This document shows, piece by piece, positions 17,250-26,391 of a DNA stretch of 64,000 bases (position 1 is the stretch's first letter; the number at the start of each line of letters is the position of its first letter). Source of the stretch: Alphaproteobacteria bacterium (GTDB lineage Bacteria > Myxococcota_A > UBA796 > GCA-2862545); the NCBI GenBank assembly GCA_020632915.1, contig JACKEP010000015.1, positions 1 through 64,000 on the forward strand. The letters run 5' to 3'. A program made the position numbers and the translations under genes. The notes under the pieces were generated by a model. The model was given only the letters and a program-made list of their open reading frames with translations, was not told where the DNA came from and searched no databases.

Positions 17250-18197
17250 ATGCGGACGACGGGCTGGTGGCTGGTGGTGCTGGCGGGATGCGAGGGCGGC
17301 CTGCTCGTCGACCTCGGTCCGGACGACACGGGTGACGGGGTGACGGACACGACCGACACCACGGACACGACGGGCGGCACCGACACCGACGACCCGCAGG
17401 GCGCGGGCGACTGCGCCCAGGCGGCGACGCTGCTCGACCTGTCGGGCGCGGCCGGCGCGGGCGAAGGCTACGCCGCCGCCGAGGTCTCCGGGCACTGCAC
17501 CGCCGACGCCTTCGTCATCCAGTCCAACCAGATGCCGCACTACACGTTCGTGCAGACCACGCCCAACGCGCTCGCGCCCGCCGATCTCACCGTGTCCATC
17601 CCGCTCCACCCCGCGCGTGCGGCGTCGACCACGGCGATCCCGCTGCTCGGGCTCGCGGCCGTGTCGGTGTCGGGCACGCCGATCTACGGGCCGAACGAGG
17701 CGGCGATGCCGCCGGCCCAGGCGTGGGGAGACCCGGTCTACAACGGGATCATGGACCCGTGCCTCGGGCACACGGCGTTCACCTACCACCAGCACGCCCT
17801 GAGCCAGCGGTGCCTCGTGCAGGCGTCGGTCGGCAGCGCGACCCCGTGGACGCTCCCCGCGCCCGACGCGAACACGCCGTCGCCCGTGCTCGGCTGGTCG
17901 CTCGACGGCTTCGCCATCTACGGTCGCTACGAGTGCGTCGACGCCGCCTGCTCCTCGGTCGTCGAGGTCACCAGCAGCTACACGCGCACCGGCGACCCCA
18001 CGCGCGACGCCTGGGACGCCTACACCTACACGGCGGGCACGGGTGCGATGGCACTGGACGCGTGCAACGGCCACGTCGGGCCGGACGGCGACTACCACTA
18101 CCACGCCACGCTGGGCTTTCCGTACGTGCTGGGGTGCTACGCGGGCACGCCGTCGGATGACGTCGGTGGCGACGGGCCCGCCGGCGGCAGGCCGTGA
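17250..18197 (+). CDS. YHYH-domain lipoprotein
   Basis: A 315-residue lipoprotein with lipobox VVLAGC (Cys14) and a Thr/Asp-rich linker (TDTTDTTDTTGGTDTDD). The body carries the YHYH-protein signatures: QMPHYTF, YNGIMDPCLGH, HQHAL, VLGWSLDGFAIYG and, near the end, CNGHVGPDGDYHYH followed by GFPYVLGCY. The many conserved His and Cys suggest metal binding, but the family has no established activity. The ATG at 17250 follows GGAGG; the longer upstream frame runs through the neighbour's promoter. Its stop overlaps the GTG start of the next lipoprotein gene by four bases (GTGA), so the two are probably translated together. Confidence 0.85.
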   Translation: MRTTGWWLVVLAGCEGGLLVDLGPDDTGDGVTDTTDTTDTTGGTDTDDPQGAGDCAQAATLLDLSGAAGAGEGYAAAEVSGHCTADAFVIQSNQMPHYTFVQTTPNALAPADLTVSIPLHPARAASTTAIPLLGLAAVSVSGTPIYGPNEAAMPPAQAWGDPVYNGIMDPCLGHTAFTYHQHALSQRCLVQASVGSATPWTLPAPDANTPSPVLGWSLDGFAIYGRYECVDAACSSVVEVTSSYTRTGDPTRDAWDAYTYTAGTGAMALDACNGHVGPDGDYHYHATLGFPYVLGCYAGTPSDDVGGDGPAGGRP

Positions 18198-18964
18198 ACC
18201 GTTCGCGGGCGCGGGCCGCCGCGATCGCCTGGGCCGTCGCCCTGGCGGGGGGCTGCGGTGCGTCCGCGCCGCCGCCCGAGGGGCTGCTGGTCGACCGCGT
18301 CCGCTACGCGCGGGGCTTCTCCACCGAGGGCGCCATCGTCGTGGACGGGGCGCTCCACCTCACGACCGACCGCGGCTACACCGTCGTGTTGACCGAGGCG
18401 TCGCTCGTGGACCACACGCTGACGCTGGTCGGGTGCGACGCGGCGGCGTCCGCCCCCACGCGGCAGGTGGGGCTGTGGTGGGGCCCGGGCGCGTGGCTGG
18501 TCGGTGGCGCCGTGGCGCTGGCCGGCCACACCGTGCCCGCCGACGTCTCCGCGGTGGACCCGGTGGTGCAGGCCGATCTGCGGGCGCCCCGTGTCGAGGC
18601 GCTGGGTGCGCGCACGTTCCCGGCCCGGCGCTACTGCGGCGTCCACTGGCTCCTCGGGGGGCGCGGGACCGAGGTGCCCACGCTGCGGCTGGCGGGCACG
18701 TGGTCGCGCGGCGAGGCGTCGGGCACGATCGACGTGGCGTCGGCGTGGTTCCAGGGCCGTCTGACCCCACTCGACGCCGTCGTGCAGCCCTGGCCCGCGG
18801 AGGGGGGCGCCCGCGCCGTGGCCGTCACGGTCACGCACCCGCTGGGCGGACTCCTCGACGGCGTGGAGCTGGCGACCGCCACCGACCTCGAGGTCGCCTG
18901 GCAGGTGCTCGTCAACCTCGTCGACCACAGCACGGTGTCGGTCGTCGCCGTGGCGGAGGGCTGA
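18194..18964 (+). CDS. Lipoprotein of unknown function, coupled to YHYH protein
   Basis: A 256-residue exported protein with signal and lipobox (VALAGGC, Cys21). It is beta-rich; segments such as GYTVVLTEASLVDHTLTLVGC, LAGHTVPADVSAVDP and RRYCGVHWLL have conserved-looking His and Cys that could bind metal (inference). I recognise no named family. The GTG start overlaps the YHYH gene stop by four bases, which implies translational coupling and perhaps a shared role. It ends five bases before the histidine kinase start, so all three may be in one transcript. Confidence 0.75.
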   Translation: MNRSRARAAAIAWAVALAGGCGASAPPPEGLLVDRVRYARGFSTEGAIVVDGALHLTTDRGYTVVLTEASLVDHTLTLVGCDAAASAPTRQVGLWWGPGAWLVGGAVALAGHTVPADVSAVDPVVQADLRAPRVEALGARTFPARRYCGVHWLLGGRGTEVPTLRLAGTWSRGEASGTIDVASAWFQGRLTPLDAVVQPWPAEGGARAVAVTVTHPLGGLLDGVELATATDLEVAWQVLVNLVDHSTVSVVAVAEG

Positions 18965-18969
18965 GGCGC

Positions 18970-20301
18970 GTGGCGAGCCGTCCCTGGACCCTCCCGGCGC
19001 TGACCCAGGCGTCCGCCCGTCGCGGCCTGCTGGTGACGGCGGTGGTGCTGGCGGTGGTGCTCGTCGCGGCGTCGCTGTCGAGCTGGCGGGCCGCGTCGCG
19101 GGCGACGCAGGCGGTGGCGCACGCCCAGGCCGACACGTACCTGCGCGCGCTCGGCAGCCTGCACGCCCAACGCAACGGTCCGCCCAGCGAGGAGGAGCTG
19201 CGCACGGTGCTGCAGGCCTTCGAGGCCGACGGGCTGCTGTGGCTCGGGCTCGTCGCCCCGGACGGCCAGGTGATGGCCGAGGCCGGCAGCCGGGACACCA
19301 CGCCGCTCGACGTCGATCCGGCGGGTCGGGCGCTGATCACGCTGACCGACCGGGTGCGCATCGTGGCGCCCCGGGGACGCCCCGGGCCCGGGCCGCTGGG
19401 GCCGCCGCCCGGCTTCGGACCCGGGCCCGAGGGCCGTCGCGTCGCCACGGGCGGGCCGCCTCCGCCGCCCGGGGTCGATCCGCTGGCGGGTCCGCCGCCT
19501 GCGCTCATCCTCGAGTTCCGTCCCTCGGCCGCGAGCGCGCTGGTGACCAACGCGGCCCGGACGTTCGCGATCTCGACGGCCGTCGCGCTGGCGCTCGTGG
19601 GGGCCGCGCTCGTGTTCTGGCGCGTCGCCCTGCGCGCCCAGCGCACCGACGAGGCGCTCGCGGCCCAGAAGCACCTCGCCACGCTCGGCGAGATGAGCGC
19701 CGTGCTCGCCCACGAGATCCGCAACCCGCTCGCGGCGCTCAAGGGCCACGCGCAGCTGCTGCTGGAGACGCTGCCCGACGAGGGTCCGGCGCGGGCCAAG
19801 GCGGGGCGGGTGCTGGGGGCGGCCGAGCGCCTGGAGCGCCTGGTCCAGGACCTGCTCGGCTTCGCGCGGTCAGGGCAGATCACCCGCACGGACGTCGACC
19901 CCGTCGAGCTCGTCCGGGGTGTCGTCGACGAGATCGATCCCGGTGTGCCGGTCGACGTCGACCGTGCGCCGGGCACCTGGCCGCTCGATCGGCGCCGCAT
20001 CCGGCAGGTGATCGTCAACCTGGTCGGCAACGCCCGCGAGTCGTGCCCCGACGGCGACGTGCGCTGCCTCGTCTCGCAGCGGGGGGCGATGCTCTGGATC
20101 GAGGTGTCGGACCGGGGACCGGGCGTGCCCGCCGACCTGCGGGAGCAGATCTTCGAGCCGTTCCAGACCGGCAAGACCCGCGGCGTGGGGCTCGGCCTCG
20201 CCGTGGCCCGCCGCATCTGCGCGCTCCACGGCGGCTCGTTGGTGGTGGCGGATCGACCGGGCGGCGGGGCGGTGTTCCGCGCCGAGCTGCCCAGGACCTA
20301 G
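18970..20301 (+). CDS. Membrane sensor histidine kinase
   Basis: A 443-residue two-component sensor. Two membrane segments (about residues 19-37 and 199-217) enclose a periplasmic domain of about 160 residues whose second half is a Pro/Gly-rich linker (GPPPGFGPGPEG, GPPPPPG). No HAMP domain is visible. HisKA contains the H-box AHEIRNPL with His248; the ATPase domain has the N-box NLVGNARE, G1 DRGPGV and G2 GKTRGVGLGLAVA. The GTG at 18970 is the first start after the upstream stop, with GGAGG/GAGG just before. It is followed by the cognate sigma-54 response regulator nine bases downstream. The signal is unknown; the organisation is ZraS/AtoS-like. Confidence 0.92.
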   Translation: MASRPWTLPALTQASARRGLLVTAVVLAVVLVAASLSSWRAASRATQAVAHAQADTYLRALGSLHAQRNGPPSEEELRTVLQAFEADGLLWLGLVAPDGQVMAEAGSRDTTPLDVDPAGRALITLTDRVRIVAPRGRPGPGPLGPPPGFGPGPEGRRVATGGPPPPPGVDPLAGPPPALILEFRPSAASALVTNAARTFAISTAVALALVGAALVFWRVALRAQRTDEALAAQKHLATLGEMSAVLAHEIRNPLAALKGHAQLLLETLPDEGPARAKAGRVLGAAERLERLVQDLLGFARSGQITRTDVDPVELVRGVVDEIDPGVPVDVDRAPGTWPLDRRRIRQVIVNLVGNARESCPDGDVRCLVSQRGAMLWIEVSDRGPGVPADLREQIFEPFQTGKTRGVGLGLAVARRICALHGGSLVVADRPGGGAVFRAELPRT

Positions 20302-20309
20302 GAGGACGG

Positions 20310-21629
20310 ATGGCACGCGTGCTGGTGGTCGACGACGACGAGGACGTCCGCAGCTTCCTCGCCGAGGCGCTGCAGCTGTCGGGCCACGACGTGACCTCGG
20401 CGGGTGATGGCGAGGCGGCGTGGCGGGTGATGCGGGGCCAGGCGTTCCACGTCGTGGTCAGCGACATGAAGATGCCGCGGCTCGACGGTCTGGGGCTGCT
20501 GCGGCGGATCCGCGCCGAACAGCCCGAGGTGGAGGTGGTGGTGCTCACCGCCCACGGCACGGTCGACACCGCCGTGGAGGCGATGAAGCTCGGCGCGTTC
20601 GACTTCCTGCAGAAGCCGCTCGGTAGCCCGGCCGCGCTGCGCCTCGTCGTGGAGCGGGCCGTGGAGCGCCGCAAGCTCCTCGACCGCAACGTGGCCGGCG
20701 CCGACGACGAGCCCGTGCTCACCTGGGGTGCGCCGGCGATGGAGCCCGTCGTGCGCGCGCTGCACCGCGTCGCGCCCACCGAGGCCACGGTGCTGCTGAC
20801 CGGCGAGAGCGGCACCGGCAAGGAGGTGGCGGCGCGCGCGCTGCACCGCTGGAGCCGGCGCGCGGACGGTCCGTTCATCGCCGTCAACTGCGCGGCCCTG
20901 ACCGACACGCTCCTGGAGAGCGAGCTGTTCGGTCACGAGGCGGGGGCGTTCACCGGGGCCACCGAGCGTCGTCGGGGCCGCATCGAGCTGGCCGAGGGCG
21001 GCACGTTCTTCCTCGACGAGGTCGGCGAGCTCAAGCCCGACCTGCAGGCCAAGCTGCTGCGCGTGCTGCAGGAGAAGCGCTTCGAGCGCCTGGGCGGCGA
21101 CCGGACGATCGACGCCGACGTGCGCTGGATCGCCGCGACGAACCGCAACCTCGACGACGAGCTCGCCGAGGGGCGCTTCCGCCAGGACCTGTACCACCGG
21201 CTCGCCGTGTTCCCGATCCACCTCCCGCCGCTGTCCGAGCGCGTCGAGGACGTCCCCCACCTCGCGGACGCGCTGCTGCGGCGCATCGGGCGCGACCTCG
21301 GCCGCCCGTCCGTGCGCCTGTCCGAAGCGGCCCGCGAGGCCATCGCCGTCTCGCGCTGGCGCGGCAACGCCCGCGAGCTCGCCAACGCCCTGGAGCGCGC
21401 CGCGATCCTGGTCGACGGCGACGTCATCGGACCCGACGACCTGCACCCCACCGGCGCCGCCCCCGCCGCGACCTCCACCCCCCACGCCGTCCCCACGATG
21501 GAGCAGGCCGAGCGCGAGGCCATCGTGCGCGCCCTCGCCCGCTACGACGGCCACCGCCAGAAGGCCGCCGACCACCTCGGCATCGGCGTCCGGACCCTGT
21601 ACGACAAGCTCCGCCGCTACGACCTCTAA
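20310..21629 (+). CDS. Sigma-54-dependent response regulator (NtrC/ZraR type)
   Basis: A 439-residue transcription activator. The receiver domain (1-120) has the acidic pocket DDDED and phospho-acceptor Asp52 (VVVSDMKMP), Thr80 and Lys102. The AAA+ domain has Walker A GESGTGKE (165-172), intact sigma-54 contact loop GAFTGA (212-217) and Walker B FFLDEVGE (233-240). The C-terminal Fis-type helix-turn-helix is QKAADHLGIGVRTLYDKLRRY. GGAGGACGG directly precedes the ATG. With the upstream kinase it forms a complete two-component system that would open sigma-54 promoters when phosphorylated. Confidence 0.96.
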   Translation: MARVLVVDDDEDVRSFLAEALQLSGHDVTSAGDGEAAWRVMRGQAFHVVVSDMKMPRLDGLGLLRRIRAEQPEVEVVVLTAHGTVDTAVEAMKLGAFDFLQKPLGSPAALRLVVERAVERRKLLDRNVAGADDEPVLTWGAPAMEPVVRALHRVAPTEATVLLTGESGTGKEVAARALHRWSRRADGPFIAVNCAALTDTLLESELFGHEAGAFTGATERRRGRIELAEGGTFFLDEVGELKPDLQAKLLRVLQEKRFERLGGDRTIDADVRWIAATNRNLDDELAEGRFRQDLYHRLAVFPIHLPPLSERVEDVPHLADALLRRIGRDLGRPSVRLSEAAREAIAVSRWRGNARELANALERAAILVDGDVIGPDDLHPTGAAPAATSTPHAVPTMEQAEREAIVRALARYDGHRQKAADHLGIGVRTLYDKLRRYDL

Positions 21630-21630
21630 G

Positions 21631-21647
21631 CCGCCAGAACGGCGGCA
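21631..21647 (+). terminator. Hairpin after the response-regulator stop codon
   Basis: GCCGCC at 21631-21636 pairs with GGCGGC at 21642-21647 over a 5-base loop, immediately after the stop codon. No T-run follows, so intrinsic termination is only possible, not shown. Confidence 0.35.
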
Positions 21648-21793
21648 AGCGCTCCCCAGACGGCCCAGGCCGAGGCCGAAGCCGACGCCGGAACGGCGGC
21701 GGCAGGCCCTCCCGCAACGGCCCTCGGCCGGAGGCCGAAGCCGAGGCCGGAACGGCGTCGGCGCAACGTCGCGGGCCGGGAGCGGTCGCGCAG

Positions 21794-21936
21794 CGGCGGG
21801 GAGCCGGCGGCGAGGGGTCGGCGCAGGAGGGCGTATGCAGCGCGCACCCCTCGCCATTCCGACCCGCCCCACCGCGCCGCGTGCGCGCGAATCAGCCCGA
21901 CGGAGCCGACCCCTCGCATCAGCCGGCTCCCCGCCG
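21794..21936. repeat. Long imperfect inverted repeat (cruciform or RNA hairpin)
   Basis: The arm 21794-21822 (cggcggggagccggc then gaggggtcggc) is matched in inverse orientation by 21905-21936, with a three-base insertion in the second arm. About 26 paired bases enclose an 82-base loop. It could be an extruded cruciform, a stable RNA hairpin, or a decayed miniature mobile element. Confidence 0.7.
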
Positions 21937-22199
21937 CCTCTCCACCATCCCAACCCCCACCCCCCAACGTAAGCGCCCCCCGCCGTCACCGCCCCGGGGG
22001 TGGGGTCGCCGACAACGGAGGGCGCGTGACCCGCGCACGTGGGGTCACAGACAGCGCGACGCGATGGACCCACCCGACGGTCGAAGCTTGAGGGGGGGGG
22101 GGAGATGCCGGGAAGGCCCTGACCGTCCCGCTGTCTGCTCTCTAAGTACGCACGTGCGCCCGCGCGGTAACGATGCGGACGCGAAGTGACAGCCCGATG

Positions 22200-24410
22200 T
22201 CAGGGGTGGGCGTCGGCGCCTGTGGCATGGACCGGCGCGCGCTCGACCCGGGCGAGGCCCCAGCGGTCGAGCAGCCACGCCTGCACGAAGGCCACGTCCT
22301 CCAGATAGCCGTAGCGACCCGTCTTTCCGCCGTGGCCTGCGCCCATCTCCATCTTGAGCAGGATCTGGGGGTCGCCCGTGGCGCGGTCCCGCAGGCGCGC
22401 CACCCACTTGGTCGGCTCCCAGTACTGCACGCGCGGGTCGTTCAGACCGCTGGTGACGAGCAGGTCGGGGTAGGGCCCGTTGCGGACGTTGTCGTAGGGC
22501 GAGTACGCCCGCATCACGCCGAACCACGCCTTGTCGCGCGGGTCGCCCCACTCCTCCCACTCGTTGGTGGTGAGCGGGATCGACGCGTCGAGCATCGTCG
22601 ACACCACGTCGACGAACGGCACCTGCGCCACGGCGTGGGCCGCGAGGAAGGGGTCCTGGTTGATCACCGCGCCGATGAGCAGGCCCCCCGCCGATCCGCC
22701 CTGGATCGCCATCCGGGCGTGCGTCGTGTAGCCCTGGTCGACCAGGTGGTGGCCGGCGGCGATGAAGTCGCTGAACGTGTGCTGCTTGCCGGCGAGCTTG
22801 CCGGCCTCCTTCCACGGCCGCCCGAGGAAGCCGCCGCCGCGCACGTGCGCGATCGCGAAGATCACGCCGCGGTCGAGCAGCGACAGCCGCGCGCTGCTGA
22901 ACTGGGGGTCGACGGTGATGCCGTAGGCGCCGTAGCCGTACAGCAGCAGCGGAGCGGTGCCGTCGACGGGCGTGTCGGCCCGACGCACCAGCGAGATCGG
23001 GATCGCGGTGCCGTCCGGCGCCGTGGCCGACAGGCGCTCCGACACGTAGGCGGCGCGGTCGTAGCCGCCCTTGACGGGCTGCTCCTTGAGCCGCTCGCTG
23101 GCGCCCGTGGTGACGTCGTAGGCGAACACCGACGGCGGCGTGGTGAGCGAGGTGTAGGTGTAGCGGAACGCGGTGGTGTGGAACTCCGGCGTGTCGCCGG
23201 TGGCCGCCACGTAGGACGCCTCCGGCATGGCGACGACCTGCTCCGGCCCGTGTTCGGGGAGCACGCGGAACCGCACCACGCCGTCCTGACGCTCCGACAG
23301 CACCACGAAGTCCGCGAACGTGTCGAGGTCGACGAGGGTGACGTCGGGCCGCGCGGCCACCACCTCCTCCCAGGCCCCCCGCTCCGTGGCCCCCGGACGC
23401 GCGCGCATCAGCTTGAAGCCGAGCGCCCGGTCGTCGTGCTGGCCGGTGGCGTCGTCGCTGTCGTTCGACAGGATCCAGAACGTGCCGTCCTGGGAGGCCA
23501 CCCGGTACTCGTGGCCGGGGTGGCGGGCGCTGAACAGCAGCAGGTGGGCGTCGGGGTCGGCGGCGTTGGCGTAGCGGACCTCGGTGGTGGTCGACGAGCT
23601 CGCGCCCACGAGGATCCACCGGTCGTCGCGGGTGCGGCCGACCCACACCCGGAAGCGGCTGTCGGTCTCCTCGTAGACCACCGCGTCGGGCACGGTGGCC
23701 CCGACGGTGTGGCGGACCACCTGGTAGGGGCGCAGGCTGTCGTCGAGGCGGGTGTAGTAGACGGTGCGCCCGTCGGCCGACCACGCGAGGTTCGGCCCGA
23801 TGTCGTCGACCACGTCGGGCAGGTCGCGGCCGGTGGCCAGGTCGCGGAACCGCAGCTGGTACTGCTCGCGGCCCGTGGTGTCGACGGCGTAGGCGAGCAG
23901 CGTGCCGGGCGTGTTCACCTCGACCCCCTCGACGTCGAGGTAGGCGTGGCCGTCGGCCAGGGCGTTCTCGTCGAGGACGATCTGCTCGGCCGCGTCGGGA
24001 CCGGGGCGACGGCGGCAGTGGATGGCGTAGGGCTTGCCCGCGACCGTGCGCGTGTACGTCAGCCAGCCGTGGTCGAGCACCGGCACCGACTGGTCGTCTT
24101 CCTGGATGCGACCCAGCATCTCGTCGAACAGGCGTCGACGCAGCCCCTCCAGCGGCGCCGTGACCTGCGCCGTCCAGGCGTTCTCGGCCTCGAGGTAGGC
24201 GAGCAGCGCCGGGTCGTCCCGGTCGCGCATCCAGTGGTAGGGGTCGTCCCGGTCGACGCCGTGCTCGTGGTGGACGTAGGGACGCTGCGGCGCGTCGGGC
24301 GCAGAGGTGGGCACGCTGGACTCCACGGGGACCGAAGCGGGCACGGGGCGCAGGCAACCGGTCGCCACCAGGGCGACGACCGAGAGCCTCCACGACAGCG
24401 TGCGCGCCAT
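22200..24410 (-). CDS. Oligopeptidase B-like S9A serine peptidase, lipoprotein
   Basis: A 736-residue prolyl-oligopeptidase family enzyme. The N-terminal signal has Cys19 (LVATGC), so unlike most cytoplasmic oligopeptidase B it is probably lipid-anchored. HGVDRDDPYHWMRDRD is typical of the family N-terminus. A beta-propeller follows, then the catalytic domain with nucleophile elbow GGSAGG, a DPRVQYWEP segment around the catalytic Asp, and a C-terminal AGHGG with the catalytic His. Oligopeptidase B cleaves short peptides after Arg/Lys (family knowledge), and the length matches. It is monocistronic or leads to the genes below 24484 only by proximity. Confidence 0.92.
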   Translation of the reverse strand: MARTLSWRLSVVALVATGCLRPVPASVPVESSVPTSAPDAPQRPYVHHEHGVDRDDPYHWMRDRDDPALLAYLEAENAWTAQVTAPLEGLRRRLFDEMLGRIQEDDQSVPVLDHGWLTYTRTVAGKPYAIHCRRRPGPDAAEQIVLDENALADGHAYLDVEGVEVNTPGTLLAYAVDTTGREQYQLRFRDLATGRDLPDVVDDIGPNLAWSADGRTVYYTRLDDSLRPYQVVRHTVGATVPDAVVYEETDSRFRVWVGRTRDDRWILVGASSSTTTEVRYANAADPDAHLLLFSARHPGHEYRVASQDGTFWILSNDSDDATGQHDDRALGFKLMRARPGATERGAWEEVVAARPDVTLVDLDTFADFVVLSERQDGVVRFRVLPEHGPEQVVAMPEASYVAATGDTPEFHTTAFRYTYTSLTTPPSVFAYDVTTGASERLKEQPVKGGYDRAAYVSERLSATAPDGTAIPISLVRRADTPVDGTAPLLLYGYGAYGITVDPQFSSARLSLLDRGVIFAIAHVRGGGFLGRPWKEAGKLAGKQHTFSDFIAAGHHLVDQGYTTHARMAIQGGSAGGLLIGAVINQDPFLAAHAVAQVPFVDVVSTMLDASIPLTTNEWEEWGDPRDKAWFGVMRAYSPYDNVRNGPYPDLLVTSGLNDPRVQYWEPTKWVARLRDRATGDPQILLKMEMGAGHGGKTGRYGYLEDVAFVQAWLLDRWGLARVERAPVHATGADAHP

Positions 24411-24484
24411 GACCCCACCGGGGCGGAACTGTGAACGGGCCCGCTATCCACTTCGGGGCGCCGATGACGCGCGCACCGGACGGT

Positions 24485-25018
24485 TCAGCCGAGCAGCCCG
24501 CCGAGCATGCCGCCCAGGCCGCCGCCGCCCTTGCCGTCGTCGGAGCCCGACGCGAGCGAGGCGAGCATCGGCGCGGCCTTGAGCGCGGTGTCGACCCAGT
24601 CGGCGGGCATGCGCTGCTTGAGGAAGGACAGCACGGGGCCGGCGACGAGGGAGGCCTTCGAGGCGTCGAGGCCGAGCTTGCCGAGCAGGGCCACCACCTG
24701 TGCGCTCTGCGCGGCGTCCTTGCCCGCGAGGGCACCGAGCAGGTCGTTCCCGGCGCCGCTGCCGGCCAGCCCGGCCAGCGAGCCGAGCAGGCCGCCACCG
24801 CTGCTGGAGCCCCCGCCGTCGGTCGCTGCGAGCATGGCCTTGGCCTGGGCCTGCCAGCCGGACAGCTCGGGCACCTTGGCCTCGAGCTGGGCGGCGGCGT
24901 CGGTGCCGACGTGTTCGGCGACCTGCCCCTGCACGGCGCCGAGGAGCCCGCCGGCGAGGGCCTGGGCCTGGGTGGGGTCGACGCCGAGGTTGCCGGCGAT
25001 CTGCTGGATGAGGTCCAT
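24485..25018 (-). CDS. DUF2780/YidB-like small protein
   Basis: A 177-residue protein of low complexity. The N-terminus MDLIQQIAGNLGVDPTQAQALAGGLLGAVQGQV resembles DUF2780/DUF937-like sequences (helix, GV....A..GG.LL). The middle is Gly/Ser-rich (GGGSSSGGGLLGSLAGLAG), followed by helices with LPGL/ALLGKLGLD-type repeats and a glycine-rich C-terminus. No catalytic residues or signal peptide are seen. The ATG at 25018 with AGGAG six bases upstream is preferred over the GTG one codon earlier. Function unknown. Confidence 0.7.
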   Translation of the reverse strand: MDLIQQIAGNLGVDPTQAQALAGGLLGAVQGQVAEHVGTDAAAQLEAKVPELSGWQAQAKAMLAATDGGGSSSGGGLLGSLAGLAGSGAGNDLLGALAGKDAAQSAQVVALLGKLGLDASKASLVAGPVLSFLKQRMPADWVDTALKAAPMLASLASGSDDGKGGGGLGGMLGGLLG

Positions 25019-25132
25019 CACGGTCTCCTGGTGGGGCGGCGGGACCGCCGGGTCGGGATCGGGAGGTCGGGTGTCCGTCGAACGTACGGGGTCGGTATTG
25101 CCGCGAAGGGGCGGCGACCACCGGCCGCGCGG

Positions 25133-25816
25133 TCAGCCGACGGTCTCGTGCCACCCGATGAGGTCGACGCGGTCGATCGCGGGCACGTGGACCCGCCCTT
25201 GCACCTCGATCCCGTGGGGGATCACCAGGACGGGGCGCCCGCGGCGGGCACGGGGCGGCAGGAACGCGTGGGGGTGCAGCGGCGGCGCGAAGGCGTCGAG
25301 GGCGCGCAGGCGGGCGTCGATGCGGTCGTGGCCCGGGTCCTCCTCCAACGCCTCCATCGCCTCCAGGCTCGCGGCCAGGAACGCGTCGAGATCGTCGTCG
25401 TCGTCATCGTCGTCGCTGCCGGGGGCGTAGTCGGGGCTCGCGCCGGGGCCGTACTCGGTGAGCTCACAGCTGCCGAGGCTGTCGGAGGCCACGAGGTGCA
25501 GCACGTGGGCATCGAGCCGGCGCGCGAGCATCGGGGCGAGGTCGGACCGCGACAGCGTGCTCGGCACCACCGCCGTCCAGCGCTGTCCTCGCACGGACAC
25601 CACCCAGGCGAGCTCGTGGGGCAGCACCACCACCCGCCCGATCGCTGCTGGCTCCCACACGTCGGACAGCGCCGCCAGCGCCTCGGCCACCGCCTGCACC
25701 GGCGTGTCGACCAGGGCGACGTGACAGCTGCCCTCGACGAAGTCCCACGGCAGGCCGCGGCGTGCGGGCCACGGGCGCGTCCGCTCGGCGTCGAGGTCTT
25801 CGGCGTCGTCGGTCAC
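25133..25816 (-). CDS. Cytoplasmic protein of unknown function with poly-Asp run
   Basis: A 227-residue protein, GTG start with GGAGG five bases upstream. It has an N-terminal alpha/beta part (VVVLPHELAWVVSVRGQRWTAVV), a central acidic run of eight consecutive Asp (SDDDDDDDDLD), a helix (ASLEAMEALEEDPG) and a basic segment (PPRARRGRPVLVIPHGIEV). No signal peptide or membrane segment. I do not recognise a family. It diverges from the membrane-protein gene at 25927 and is followed by the DUF2780-like gene in the same direction. Confidence 0.65.
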   Translation of the reverse strand: MTDDAEDLDAERTRPWPARRGLPWDFVEGSCHVALVDTPVQAVAEALAALSDVWEPAAIGRVVVLPHELAWVVSVRGQRWTAVVPSTLSRSDLAPMLARRLDAHVLHLVASDSLGSCELTEYGPGASPDYAPGSDDDDDDDDLDAFLAASLEAMEALEEDPGHDRIDARLRALDAFAPPLHPHAFLPPRARRGRPVLVIPHGIEVQGRVHVPAIDRVDLIGWHETVG

Positions 25817-25926
25817 GACACCCTCCGGGGGAGGAAGCGGTTACCGCGCCTGCCTCGCCGGGGCCAGGAGGGAAGGGTTGGCGCCGACGCGGGGATCCAC
25901 GGTACGACCCCGTCCGAGGAGGCGGC

Positions 25927-26391
25927 GTGGCAGGCGGACGTTGGGACGTGGGGACGCCGGAGCTGTTCGACGGGCCGCGCAGGGTCGACGATCGCCGCTA
26001 CCTGCTGGGCGCGACCTCCACCGCCGCGCTGCTCGCGGTGGTCGTGCTCGCCAACGACGCGCTGCGAGAGCTGTTCCTGCGCGAGATGGTGGGCGAGGCG
26101 ATGAGCTGGGCCTCGTCCAACCTCACGCTGCTCGTGCTGGCGCTGGTGCCGATGATCGCGTTCGGGCGCCGCTGGAAGCCCGAGAGCCGGTGGGCGCCCG
26201 TGGTGGTGGGTGTGATGTGGTGCTTCGTGGTCGCCGCCCTCGAGGTGCTCGTCCAGCTGCTGCTGTTCGGCCGCACGGTCGACCACGTGGTCGAGCTGTT
26301 CGACCCGGCCAACGTGCTGACGGGCAACTTCTACGTGGGGGTGCTCATCGTGGTGGCTGGGGCACCGGTGGTGCTGGCGCGACGGTCGTGA
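25927..26391 (+). CDS. Small four-helix membrane protein
   Basis: A 154-residue protein, GTG start with GAGGAGG just upstream. After a short cytoplasmic N-terminus (ELFDGPRRVDDRR) there are four predicted membrane helices: GATSTAALLAVVVLAN, NLTLLVLALVPMIAF, VVVGVMWCFVVAALEVLVQLLLF and YVGVLIVVAGAPVVLA. It ends with RRS. The family is not recognised. The last 47 bases overlap the convergent gene at 26345. Confidence 0.65.
   Translation: MAGGRWDVGTPELFDGPRRVDDRRYLLGATSTAALLAVVVLANDALRELFLREMVGEAMSWASSNLTLLVLALVPMIAFGRRWKPESRWAPVVVGVMWCFVVAALEVLVQLLLFGRTVDHVVELFDPANVLTGNFYVGVLIVVAGAPVVLARRS

Larger units (their letters stand above)
21630..22199. other. Non-coding, repeat-rich gap between response regulator and oligopeptidase genes
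   Basis: About 570 bases with no convincing gene. It begins with a 6-bp stem (GCCGCC / GGCGGC, 21631-21647) right after the regulator's stop, a plausible terminator without a T tract. Two similar GC-rich stretches (about 21671-21705 and 21731-21765, both containing gaggccgaagccga) form an imperfect direct repeat. A long inverted repeat follows (listed separately), then a 7-bp hairpin GTGACCC/GGGTCAC (22026-22048) and a run of 11 G (about 22092-22102). The two flanking genes converge here, so this is a 3'-3' region. Confidence 0.6.

Noticed and set aside
22092..22102. Run of about 11 G as a phase-variation tract
   Set aside because: It lies outside any gene and 98 bases after the 3' end of the oligopeptidase gene; no promoter is evident nearby.
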